Positions 1 to 6,786 of a stretch of DNA of 24,718 nt are shown piece by piece. Made by a program: the position numbers and the translations under genes. The stretch comes from a virus: the IMG/VR virus record IMGVR_UViG_3300022693_000903, positions 1 to 24,718 of that record. One strand, 5' to 3'. The notes under the pieces were generated by a model. The model was given only the letters and a program-made list of their open reading frames with translations. It ran no database searches and was not told where the DNA came from. Every line of letters starts with the position of its first letter. Within the stretch, counting starts at the first letter, position 1.

Positions 1-40
1 GGTGGCTTTTTTAATGCTCAAAAATATTTATATTTGCTGT

Positions 41-220
41 ATGCCAAGAAATGAAGAGCTTCAGCAGGAAAAGCGCCAGTCTATTTTAAATTTCTTTCGT
101 GAGTTAGATGCTGCGGAAGAGTTTGGCGTTAAAAAATACACGACTTCTTACTGTATGGCAAAGACCGCCCGACGTTTCTTTTTATCTTCTCGAAGTATAG
201 AGCGTTATATCTATGGCTAG
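41..220 (+). CDS. Small basic protein, putative HTH-like
   Basis: This 59-aa charged protein starts at the ATG at 41. The frame is open upstream to the window edge, but the residues before Met are hydrophobic and do not look conserved. The C-terminal part (FFLSSRSIERYIYG) has the spacing of a small helix-turn-helix recognition segment, with Ser-Ile-Glu-Arg followed by a terminal Gly. Similar short proteins are common in Bacteroidota phages and mobile elements, but I do not know a proven role. It is the only rightward gene left of the head module and converges with the next gene, their stop codons overlapping in CTAG (217-220). It is probably the last gene of the early or middle region that lies outside the window. 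A DNA-binding role is inference. Confidence 0.5.
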   Translation: MPRNEELQQEKRQSILNFFRELDAAEEFGVKKYTTSYCMAKTARRFFLSSRSIERYIYG

Positions 221-762
221 TTAATTTTATCGTATAGGCAGCTTCCCTCTTCTGCATTCGGTGGCATTGCGTTGCCCACTTCAACCTCCATTTCTTCAAA
301 TTTAGTAGGTATGGTTAAGATGGTTGCAGAATCATCATTTACCGTACATTCATAACGCTGTACATAGAGAAGGTTTGCGGTTCCTGTTTCTACCGGGTTA
401 AACCCCGTTCGTTTCATATTGTAAAAGGTTTGCCCTTCAGTAGCGTGAAAACAAGCATTTATTTTGGTTAATAAATCTAAAAAAGCCAACGCGGTACTTT
501 GCTTTTTACTACCTCTAGAGCTATCTGCAAAAGTTTCATAATACAAGTAAACCTCAACTTGCATTCTTAATTGTTGGATCCGGTCGCCCTGGTCTTCGGT
601 ATTCAAAATGCGGTAAGCAAAAAATGTTGCGGGAGCTTTAAAAAAATGTTCTTCCGCTAGAAAACCAATTTGCTCGCTCCAAAGATCAACGTGTTTAATT
701 TCGGGAATATAATCGGTAATTCTTTGCTCGTGTTCGAGGTATAATTCTTTTAAATGTTTCAT
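217..762 (-). CDS. Putative head-tail connector or tail terminator
   Basis: This 181-aa soluble protein is the last gene of the leftward head operon, starting 1 base after the gpG-like gene. I do not recognise a named motif. It has no signal peptide or membrane segment, and it has mixed alpha/beta composition with a central stretch (about residues 60-130) rich in aromatic and charged residues. In Mu-like phages the gene after gpG/DUF1320 is usually the small tail-terminator or neck protein (Mu gp37 type, about 180 aa), and size and position fit that. The function is inferred from synteny only. The ATG at 760-762 is well placed, directly behind the preceding stop. Confidence 0.5.
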   Translation of the reverse strand: MKHLKELYLEHEQRITDYIPEIKHVDLWSEQIGFLAEEHFFKAPATFFAYRILNTEDQGDRIQQLRMQVEVYLYYETFADSSRGSKKQSTALAFLDLLTKINACFHATEGQTFYNMKRTGFNPVETGTANLLYVQRYECTVNDDSATILTIPTKFEEMEVEVGNAMPPNAEEGSCLYDKIN

Positions 763-763
763 C

Positions 764-1288
764 TTAAATAGTGTTTAAATGCTGTTTAAATCGCTGTGTT
801 ATGGTTTTAAAGAATAAATCTTCAATATGCGCATTGAAGTTTTCGGAATGCCCCATAAATTGTCGTTTAGGGATTTTAATTTTAAAAGCCTGTTTTTTAG
901 TTAAAGCCATTGCCCTGTACTTTTCATCTTCTGTTTTGTAATACATCAACCAAAAGTATTTACGCATTCTGGGCGTAACTCTTACGTTAATTATACCGCC
1001 TTCATTATGTATTTGTGCATATTTTGCACTAGCTGAAACCACCACACGATCCGGGTTACTTTCAGTCACTTTAACCGAATCGCGTAACATTCCCGATTTA
1101 ACCAAAACCGCCCGACCGGGATCCGCGTTATCTTTCCGCTTTTCCCAAGGGGTTAAGCTTTTATCGGTAAAGCCCTGCTTTTCAAAATTACCCATTACAA
1201 AGTTGATCATTTCGACCTCGGCAATGGTTTGGGCATCTTTAATCAATTGCTCACCTATTTTCTGAAAATCGGGTATTTTGTTGGACAT
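764..1288 (-). CDS. Phage virion morphogenesis protein, Mu gpG-like
   Basis: This is a 174-aa protein of the phage virion morphogenesis (gpG) family, which acts in head completion or tail attachment. Visible hallmarks in order are an N-terminal helix, the segment TPWEKRKDNADPGRAVLVKSG, then LRDSVKV and a YAQIHNEGG motif. The PW..R..L..SG.L..S......YA..HN.GG pattern is characteristic of the family. I chose the ATG at 1286-1288. The longer open frame to 1342 would run through a GC-rich hairpin and a promoter-like element and adds 18 non-conserved residues. It follows the MuF gene on the same strand after a 69-base gap that holds the hairpin. Confidence 0.8.
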   Translation of the reverse strand: MSNKIPDFQKIGEQLIKDAQTIAEVEMINFVMGNFEKQGFTDKSLTPWEKRKDNADPGRAVLVKSGMLRDSVKVTESNPDRVVVSASAKYAQIHNEGGIINVRVTPRMRKYFWLMYYKTEDEKYRAMALTKKQAFKIKIPKRQFMGHSENFNAHIEDLFFKTITQRFKQHLNTI

Positions 1289-1308
1289 ACTATATTTTTG
1301 TATCTTTG
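1277..1308 (+). promoter_or_regulatory. Bacteroidota-type promoter, antisense to the head operon
   Basis: TTTG (1277-1280) is followed after 20 bases by TATCTTTG (1301-1308), which fits the Bacteroidota -33 TTTG and -7 TAnnTTTG consensus with its 19-21 spacing. It faces rightward, opposite to the surrounding genes, and points straight into a hairpin plus T7 tract. Either it drives a very short RNA or the match is chance; AT-rich sequence of this length could give a match by luck. Confidence 0.45.
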
Positions 1309-1314
1309 TAAAAC

Positions 1315-1359
1315 AAATGGGGGCGCGAGGCGAAAGCATCAAGCCCCCTCCCTTTTTTT
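1315..1359 (+). ncRNA. Candidate ~45-nt antisense RNA
   Basis: A consensus-like promoter ends at 1308 and a hairpin with a T7 tract ends at 1359. Any transcript would be about 45 nt, would contain little more than the hairpin, and would be complementary to the junction between the MuF and gpG genes. No reading frame of note fits in it. This is inference from signal placement only; RNA sequencing would be needed. Confidence 0.25.
1319..1359 (+). terminator. GC-rich hairpin with T7 tract
   Basis: GGGGGC (1319-1324) and GCCCCC (1343-1348) form a perfect 6-bp GC stem around an 18-base loop. TCCC and seven T (1353-1359) follow. On the plus strand this is a good intrinsic terminator about 10 bases after the expected start of the promoter at 1277-1308. 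On the minus strand it lies between MuF and gpG, where the following bases are only weakly U-rich. Confidence 0.5.
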
Positions 1360-2692
1360 AGTCCTTTAGGAACTCCTCTAAATCTTTGTAATCACGTTTT
1401 AAAATTTTTGCCCTGGTAATCTCGAGAGCTTTTTCTTTTAAAGTGAAAAATATGCTTGCTATTTTTTTTCCGCGCTCCGGACTTATCTTGTTATTTAATT
1501 GCTGTTTAAAGCTGTTTAAATCAATCTTTTTAATGCCGTCAAGGTTGAACACTATCGAGTAGTTGCCATTTTCCCCCATCTGCTTTTTAGCGCTCTTAAA
1601 AGCGTTGGTAATGCCATTATTAGAAGTAAGGTTTTTCAAGTCGGCCACCTTTCCGTTTACTTCCAGTTCCGGATTCTTTTTACCTTTTAAAATACTGGAG
1701 TTAACGTGTGGCCTAATTTTTACTTTCGCTTTTAGGCTATTGACCAAGATTTTAGAGTTTGCCAAATTCTGATCAATATCTTTTGGGTCTGCCCAAACCG
1801 AGCTTTGTATGTTCCCGGAACCCTTTTTAAAGATTTCCTCGTACATCGGTTCCAAGAGCTTCAACTCTTCAAAACCTTTTCTAATTTTGGAGACTTCTGC
1901 CTCCGGAAAAAGAAAATAGGGATGATCTTCATTAAAGGTTCGGCCATCCTTTCCTACATTATTTTCAAAACCCGGTGTTGGCTCAGCTTTCGGAGTTCCT
2001 TTAGTAGCAGGTTTGGAAGTTTGAACTACATAGCATCTACAATTAAAACCATTAGGCGGATACCATTTATCCCAAAACTTATCATCAATCGGTTTGATCA
2101 CATCATCAATATTGGCGTGATCTTCTCTTACACGATTATCTTTGGCGGTTTTATATTGTAAGTTAGGATAAACGCCTTTTTGGTCTTCATATTTAGCCCA
2201 TTTCTCGGCCATAGCGCCGGCACGTTGTGCGCTGTTGTATTCCGTCTGTAAATAGTGCCGGTTATACTGCTCGTTAAGTTTTAAGGCCTCTTTTTGAAAT
2301 TCTGAAAATGGTCGTGGTTCCCCGTCATCGCCTTGCAATAAAAAGTTAAGCTTGGCTAGTTCCTGATAAGTTTTTGCTCCGGAAAAACGGAAAAGGTTTT
2401 GGCGAAGCTCCAGTTTTCTTTTAGCATTACTATTATAATTATAAAAGCTTTTTCCATAACCTTTTCCGGTAGCTTCTTTCAAGTCCTCAAAAGTTTGTTT
2501 TACTAGATCGGTATTTAGATCTGCAGGTTTTATTTTACCCTTGTGCAGATCTTTCGCTATTCTTTTGATCAGCTTGGTGTAGCTGCTTAGATCTAGAGCT
2601 TCAAAACTTAACCCTTCTTCAATTTTTTTAGCGTAAAAAGATTGTATCTCTTTAGAGATATGAGCGTCGAAACTGGCTATTGATTGGGCTTT
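1358..2692 (-). CDS. MuF-type minor head protein with C-terminal nuclease-like domain (frameshifted from portal)
   Basis: This is a Mu gpF/SPP1 gp7-family head morphogenesis protein. Family marks are D-x-RVREDH-x-N-x-DD and PPNGFNCRCYV, at residues about 115-152 counted from a TTG at 2482. The conserved N-terminal part (FDAHISKEIQSFYAKK) lies upstream of that TTG. The frame is open back to 2736 but has no ATG, GTG or TTG there. It enters exactly at an A10 run in the end of the portal gene, where A AAA AAG permits a -1 shift, so the likely product is a portal-MuF fusion of about 850 aa. The last ~135 residues hold KNPELEVNGKVADLK and a following helix with Lys-Lys-Gln, resembling CdiA-type tRNA nuclease toxins. 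An assembly error in the A10 run is the main alternative. Confidence 0.75.
   Translation of the reverse strand, partial: KAQSIASFDAHISKEIQSFYAKKIEEGLSFEALDLSSYTKLIKRIAKDLHKGKIKPADLNTDLVKQTFEDLKEATGKGYGKSFYNYNSNAKRKLELRQNLFRFSGAKTYQELAKLNFLLQGDDGEPRPFSEFQKEALKLNEQYNRHYLQTEYNSAQRAGAMAEKWAKYEDQKGVYPNLQYKTAKDNRVREDHANIDDVIKPIDDKFWDKWYPPNGFNCRCYVVQTSKPATKGTPKAEPTPGFENNVGKDGRTFNEDHPYFLFPEAEVSKIRKGFEELKLLEPMYEEIFKKGSGNIQSSVWADPKDIDQNLANSKILVNSLKAKVKIRPHVNSSILKGKKNPELEVNGKVADLKNLTSNNGITNAFKSAKKQMGENGNYSIVFNLDGIKKIDLNSFKQQLNNKISPERGKKIASIFFTLKEKALEITRAKILKRDYKDLEEFLKD
2645..2660 (-). other. Perfect 16-bp palindrome downstream of portal slippery site
   Basis: TATCTCT (2645-2651) and AGAGATA (2654-2660) pair perfectly around two T. 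In the transcript of the leftward operon this hairpin begins about 28 nt after the slippery heptamer. That is farther than the usual 5-9 nt for a frameshift stimulator, so a role is uncertain. Confidence 0.3.
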
Positions 2693-3906
2693 TTTTTTTC
2701 GTCCTTTGTGGACGTTGGAATGGTGGTAGCTTGCTTAAATTCTGAAATTGGGATCCCGGTTTGCTCGGTCAAATATTTAATATCTACTTGATACCCTGCA
2801 TTAGAAAGTTTAACCACGGTTTCAATAAGTTCTTCAGGTGTGAGTTCCTTACTTTCGTCCCAATCAAACTTATAATTTGAAATACCCTTATAAACCGGGC
2901 TTATCTCTTCTAAACGCCACAGCAGTTCATCATTGATGATATATGAAATATCGGTTTTATCGGCCGCGTGGCGATCGTCGGCCACGTCTTGCATTACCTG
3001 CAGGCTACCATAAGTACCCGATTTATCGTTTGAGTTGGTGGTACCGTCTTGACCTAAAATTCCTTTGCTCATTTCCGAGTTCATACGCATAATAAGCTCG
3101 TCAAATATAGCCTTAGCGTTACCGCCTTGAACGTTCATCGTTTCGATCTTTTCATTGCCTTGTAAAACCGCCCAATGATTATTGATCATAGAGGCCATCA
3201 TATCGGCAAGCTCTTTATGGCGATCGGGGTTGTAACTATCAGTAGTTACCCAACGTGGCGATATACCATATTTTTCAGAAAATTCAACCCAAGCAGCTTT
3301 AGCAAACTTCTTAGCCAATGCGTCCGGAGCAACATCTTCTAGGATACCCAAATCGTTATTGGTACCAATTTGAATATAATAAGGTTCATAGCTACCTTCT
3401 TTGTATGGATAGCCTTTTTCATCGCCAACCTCTTTGGTAATAATCCCTTCAGTAAAAAGTATATTTTCTGAAGGGATATAATTTGCGGCTTTAAGTTCAA
3501 GCGTGTCCGGATCTAAATCCCAAAGTTCAATAACCGATGATCCCCAAAACTTAGCCTTCATTGAATGATAAAGAAAACGGTTAAACCATTGCGCCGTAAA
3601 TAGCTCGTGCATACTGGTATTTTCGTTTCCATTTTTATCGGTGATCTTAAATTTAGATCCCATAATTTTTAAGACCCTTGTTTGTATATCAGACTTAAGG
3701 TGTAAATCTCTTGTAATGGAACGGTAAACCTCCATCAATGGCGCACGATTAGGATTTTCAGCCAATGAAGCTAATTGAACCGCATCACGCCAAGTTTTGA
3801 TACTTTGTACGCTTAGCGATTGACTTTTTGGAAGTATAATGTTAGAAGGCCTGTTTTGCCTTGTGTGGTTATATTGCTTGCCTATACGGCTATTTTGTCC
3901 TGCCAT
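2677..3906 (-). CDS. Portal protein, DUF935 (Mu gp29-like)
   Basis: This 409-aa protein is of the DUF935 portal family, which forms the dodecameric DNA channel at the head vertex and docks the terminase. The N-terminal part has the expected long helical region (RDLHLKSDIQTRVLKIMG). The later GILGQDGTTNSNDKSGTYGS region followed by VMQDV matches the conserved glycine-rich turn before the stem helices. The C-terminus ends in a Lys-rich stretch over an A10 run (2690-2699). The zero-frame product stops six codons later, while a -1 shift leads into MuF. Residues 309-319 (ADDRHAADKTD) are encoded by a 34-bp sequence repeated in inverted orientation at 10339-10372. It starts 3 bases from the DUF1320 stop. 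Confidence 0.9.
   Translation of the reverse strand: MAGQNSRIGKQYNHTRQNRPSNIILPKSQSLSVQSIKTWRDAVQLASLAENPNRAPLMEVYRSITRDLHLKSDIQTRVLKIMGSKFKITDKNGNENTSMHELFTAQWFNRFLYHSMKAKFWGSSVIELWDLDPDTLELKAANYIPSENILFTEGIITKEVGDEKGYPYKEGSYEPYYIQIGTNNDLGILEDVAPDALAKKFAKAAWVEFSEKYGISPRWVTTDSYNPDRHKELADMMASMINNHWAVLQGNEKIETMNVQGGNAKAIFDELIMRMNSEMSKGILGQDGTTNSNDKSGTYGSLQVMQDVADDRHAADKTDISYIINDELLWRLEEISPVYKGISNYKFDWDESKELTPEELIETVVKLSNAGYQVDIKYLTEQTGIPISEFKQATTIPTSTKDEKKKPNQ
2689..2695 (-). promoter_or_regulatory. Slippery heptamer A AAA AAG, portal to MuF
   Basis: Read on the minus strand in the portal frame, the codons are GAA AAA AAA AAG CCC. A AAA AAG is the classic dnaX-type -1 slippery heptamer in the correct phase. 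Slipping by one base gives AAA AAA then GCC, which is the MuF frame. The MuF N-terminus has no usual start codon of its own. Confidence 0.5.
2949..2982. repeat. 34-bp perfect inverted repeat, copy 1
   Basis: These 34 bases inside the portal gene are identical, in reverse complement, to 10339-10372. Both copies encode the same 11 residues (ADDRHAADKTD) in the same frame. The match stops abruptly on both sides. It contains the palindromes CGATCG and CGGCCG. Confidence 0.9.
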
Positions 3907-3909
3907 AGC

Positions 3910-4335
3910 TTAATAATTGTATAAATCTTGATTGGTTGAGTTTCCCCAGTTCACGAGTTTTTGCTCTACTTCTTCAGGTAATGGTAGTTCGGGATTTTCT
4001 TTACCGTCTCTAACGTCGTTTAGCCATTCTTTAACCTCGTCATATTCCTTAACAAAATCGCTTGGCACTTTACGAGCCGCATTCCTTCTTACTAATCTAT
4101 AAGTAACAATTCCTGTTACCGCCCAAAGGATAAGATCACGTCCCTCATAGGGAGCGTCTGAAAATATAATACCTACATCAAAGCGTTTACGCAGCTTACT
4201 TTTTACCAAGGCAATAGCCTGTTTTTCTATGGCCTCGGTAGCTTCAATATCTTCTTGTTCGCTCTCATCAATAAATTGCTCAAAAACCCTAGTTTCGAGG
4301 TCATCTTTAGTTATAAATTGAAATATAATAGCCAT
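3910..4335 (-). CDS. DUF1320 protein (Mu gp36-like)
   Basis: This 141-aa protein resembles the DUF1320/gp36 family of Mu-like phages, thought to act at the head-tail connector. Features are an N-terminal FITKDDLETRV segment, an acidic stretch, an A..KSKLRKRFDV helix, then RDLILWAVTGIVTYRLVRRNA, a helix typical of the family. Its ATG shares one base with the stop of the large terminase gene (ATTA on the plus strand at 4334-4337), indicating translational coupling. In Mu this gene lies after the major head gene; here it sits between terminase and portal. Assignment rests on pattern and context. Confidence 0.75.
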   Translation of the reverse strand: MAIIFQFITKDDLETRVFEQFIDESEQEDIEATEAIEKQAIALVKSKLRKRFDVGIIFSDAPYEGRDLILWAVTGIVTYRLVRRNAARKVPSDFVKEYDEVKEWLNDVRDGKENPELPLPEEVEQKLVNWGNSTNQDLYNY

Positions 4336-5846
4336 TAGTATAAATGTTTTCGTTCTACACGACCGGTGGATATAGTTCCCGGTCGTCTGCTATAAATATG
4401 TTTGCTTAAAAACCCGATGGCACATTCATCGGCATCGGGTGCATCATCGTGACCTTTATAATTGGGTTCAATACCTAAAAGTTGAGCTTTAGCAATTTGA
4501 GTATCTCGATGTGCCTTTTTCTTTTCATTCCAATAAACCCGACCATTTTGGTAATAAGGGTGGATGGAGAGAATACGATCATATTTTTTTGTTCGTGGAT
4601 TTTGAACTTTAGTTAGCCGTAATTCTATTTGATAAGTATCTTCAATTTCGCGAATGGTGCGTTCAACTTCATCATTCCAAAACTGCGCTTCAAATTGCCA
4701 GTGAACATAAACGGAATTAGGTAAGCTCATTTGAAACTGGCACATCCATTCTAAGGCGGCTCTCATTTTACTTTTACGTACAAAGCTGTCGATGTAGTAA
4801 AACTGCTTTTCCTTAAGTCCCCAAACTCTTACGGCATTATAATCTGCAGTAGCAGTTCCGGCATAGGCAATATCCCAATGGCCTACAATAATTTCAAAAT
4901 GATCAATACGCGGAAGTTTTGCCCACTGAATATGTTCTTCTTTAAAAATTTTCCCTTCTACGTGAGGCTCTTGGTTATATTCAGCTTGAGCAGCCAAAAC
5001 CCCGATTTCTTCCTCAACGATTTTAAAATAATGATCACTATATTTTTCCGGCCAACTTGGTTTATAGGTAACAGGATCATAAGCTTTAATATGATGCACA
5101 AACCATTCGGGATGACGCTCCTGTAATTTCTTTTGAATCATTACCGGGGCAAAAGCATTATTAGCCTGTACAAACCTTCTGGTTTCGCCATCCATTGTTG
5201 GTAGGAGGTGTTTTTCTACCCATTCTACAACCTCATCTTGTCGGCGTTCGTTCTTAACACTCTGTGCGGTTTCGCAATCATCCATCACGATGTAATTAGG
5301 GCGTAAGTTTTTAACACGTAAACCGCGGCAGCTTTGCCCCATACCAATAGCTTGACCGATAAAACCGTTAGAGGTCATATAAAAGCCGTCTTCCCAACTA
5401 CCTAGATTTTTTTGTTCCCCGTGGTCACCAATAATTTGAGCGTTATTTTCCCATTCAAGACGTAAATCTTCTAAAAGCTGCTTAGCTTTATCGTAAGAAT
5501 TACCTACGATAACCATATACACTTTTTCGCCTTTAAGCCATAGCCAAAAAGGAATAAGAATATCACAGAGTACAGATTTTGCCAAACCGCGACCCCATTC
5601 GGCAAAGGCTTTTGCCGTTAAGTTTTTGGAAAGATATTTAGCAAGTTCAATATGAAACTTTGCTGAGGGGCTATCTGCATAATGAGGAAAGTAACGTTGT
5701 ACGCATTTGGCAAAATCTTTTTTACATATTTCAATAGCGGCTTTGCGTTCTTGCTTAGTCTCATTAGGATTAATGTGACCTGAAGAACGTATTAACTTGA
5801 TTTTTTCAAGTATGCGCTTTTGTGCTATTTTATCTTGCTGCTTCAA
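4335..5846 (-). CDS. Terminase large subunit (Mu gp28-like)
   Basis: This 503-aa packaging motor has an N-terminal ATPase and C-terminal nuclease. Residues 84-91 (WGRGLAKS) are the Walker A loop, with Arg-Gly-Leu-Ala-Lys-Ser as in terminases, and IVMDDCE (about 186-192) is Walker B with the catalytic acid. GHWDIAYAG (mid C-terminus) and DDAPDADECAIG (near the end) carry the nuclease aspartates. The frame has no ATG until residue 111. A stop lies upstream at 5859-5861, so the likely start is the TTG at 5846, overlapping the preceding gene by 17 bases, which suggests coupled translation. It drives DNA packaging together with the small subunit and portal. Confidence 0.9.
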   Translation of the reverse strand: MKQQDKIAQKRILEKIKLIRSSGHINPNETKQERKAAIEICKKDFAKCVQRYFPHYADSPSAKFHIELAKYLSKNLTAKAFAEWGRGLAKSVLCDILIPFWLWLKGEKVYMVIVGNSYDKAKQLLEDLRLEWENNAQIIGDHGEQKNLGSWEDGFYMTSNGFIGQAIGMGQSCRGLRVKNLRPNYIVMDDCETAQSVKNERRQDEVVEWVEKHLLPTMDGETRRFVQANNAFAPVMIQKKLQERHPEWFVHHIKAYDPVTYKPSWPEKYSDHYFKIVEEEIGVLAAQAEYNQEPHVEGKIFKEEHIQWAKLPRIDHFEIIVGHWDIAYAGTATADYNAVRVWGLKEKQFYYIDSFVRKSKMRAALEWMCQFQMSLPNSVYVHWQFEAQFWNDEVERTIREIEDTYQIELRLTKVQNPRTKKYDRILSIHPYYQNGRVYWNEKKKAHRDTQIAKAQLLGIEPNYKGHDDAPDADECAIGFLSKHIYSRRPGTISTGRVERKHLY

Positions 5847-6084
5847 CCTCGCTTTTTTTTATAATGCGGTTTTCTTTAGTATGATTTACTTGGTTTTGAT
5901 TAAAGTCGTAAAAGAGATTAGTGACAACCTTAACTTTATATCTCTCGTGGTCAATTTTTCGGCTTCTAACAATTTGCCCAATTTCATAACCACAACCTTT
6001 TTTTAATAAGTATGCACCAATTTGCAATTGCCATTGGTTCTTTTTGGCACGGTTCCACAAAAGATTTAAAATGAGTTTAAACAT
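5830..6084 (-). CDS. Small unknown protein between terminase subunits
   Basis: This 84-aa basic protein sits between the small and large terminase genes: 4 bases after the former's stop and overlapping the latter by 17 bases. It has a hydrophobic N-terminal stretch (about residues 1-10), then a basic segment with KKGCGYEIGQIVRSRKI and KVKVV-type beta strands. No family is recognised. The compact, strongly basic composition would suit nucleic-acid binding or a terminase accessory role, but that is a guess from context. Confidence 0.6.
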   Translation of the reverse strand: MFKLILNLLWNRAKKNQWQLQIGAYLLKKGCGYEIGQIVRSRKIDHERYKVKVVTNLFYDFNQNQVNHTKENRIIKKSEVEAAR

Positions 6085-6088
6085 AATT

Positions 6089-6598
6089 TTATCGGTATTT
6101 AAGCGCTATTGAATTAATATGCTCTTCAAAAAAGTCTAAGACACTTTCCTGCATTTTGCCGGGAAGTTTTTCGAGCATAGCACCCATAATTTGTTCGGTA
6201 ACGTTGATGTAAACATTGTAGGGAATGCGATGCTCCTTCTCGAAATTGTCTTTTGTTTTGTTCAGCTTGGCGATCGCATCGATAATGCCCACTTTTTCTT
6301 TAGCGCGATCCTTTTTGGCCTCCCTAATTTCTTTATCGGTCAGTCCACTATAATCGTCATCTTCCGTTTCGATCTTAATGGCTCTTTCGGCATAAATATT
6401 AATAAGCTCATTAATATTTTCAATGCCCGATTGCAGGTTGGCCATTTTAGCGTTACGGCGTTCTTTCCAACCATATTCATCAACCCAACGGCCGATCGTC
6501 TTTTCGGTTACGCCAACCATTTTAGCAGTTTCCTTTGCCGTCTTCTTTTGATTGATGTAAAGGCTTTCGGCAAGCCTTCTTTCTTTGTCTTTTGCCAT
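6089..6598 (-). CDS. Terminase small subunit (Mu gp27-like)
   Basis: This 169-aa protein has an N-terminal helix-turn-helix. Residues about 15-45 read KTAKETAKMVGVTEKTIGRW, then VDEYGWKERR, the DUF1804/terminase small subunit pattern with the typical Gly-Trp after the recognition helix. A long charged helical region follows. It should bind phage DNA and deliver it to the large subunit. I chose the ATG at 6596-6598. The open frame extends to 6748, but those extra 50 residues run through a 59-bp hairpin and look non-coding. It is the first gene of the leftward head operon. Confidence 0.8.
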   Translation of the reverse strand: MAKDKERRLAESLYINQKKTAKETAKMVGVTEKTIGRWVDEYGWKERRNAKMANLQSGIENINELINIYAERAIKIETEDDDYSGLTDKEIREAKKDRAKEKVGIIDAIAKLNKTKDNFEKEHRIPYNVYINVTEQIMGAMLEKLPGKMQESVLDFFEEHINSIALKYR

Positions 6599-6786
6599 TT
6601 CAATACAATGATTACAGGCACAAAGTTGAGATAACAAAGGCGTTAAAGTGGTTTTCAATTTCCAAAGTGCGTGTCTGTATTCCGCAAAGTGCGGACTGTA
6701 TACACGCACTTTGGAAAAGCAATTTCTTATCCGGTGTGTTTTGGGCAAAATTTGTCAACCAATTGCAGTAACAAACGCAGACGATT
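6599..6786. promoter_or_regulatory. Divergent intergenic control region
   Basis: This 188-bp region separates the leftward head operon from the rightward protease-capsid-tail operon, so it must carry or receive the promoters for both. I found no good TAnnTTTG element in it on either strand, which would fit promoters that depend on a phage late activator (compare Mu gpC). Its main feature is the hairpin at 6659-6717. Confidence 0.6.
6659..6717. repeat. 59-bp hairpin with 16-bp perfect arms
   Basis: The arms 6659-6674 and 6702-6717 are perfect inverted repeats (TTTCCAAAGTGCGTGT and its complement). Inside, TCCGC (6681-6685) and GCGGA (6691-6695) form a second stem around AAAGT. Between the stems lies CTGTAT on both sides as a direct repeat. 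The AAAGTGC word occurs in the left arm, the centre and, inverted, the right arm. The symmetry centred on 6688 suits a dimeric regulator serving two divergent operons, or an extruded or RNA hairpin. Confidence 0.75.

Noticed and set aside
1805-2161. 118-aa open frame on the plus strand
   Set aside because: It lies entirely antisense to MuF, whose frame carries clear family motifs; the translated sequence has no recognisable features and irregular hydrophobic composition.
6191-6634. 147-aa plus-strand frame opposite the small terminase
   Set aside because: Antisense to a gene with a clear HTH; composition typical of a shadow frame.
6599-6748. N-terminal extension of the small terminase
   Set aside because: The extra 50 residues are encoded by the 59-bp hairpin and flanks, and the family pattern begins at the ATG at 6598.
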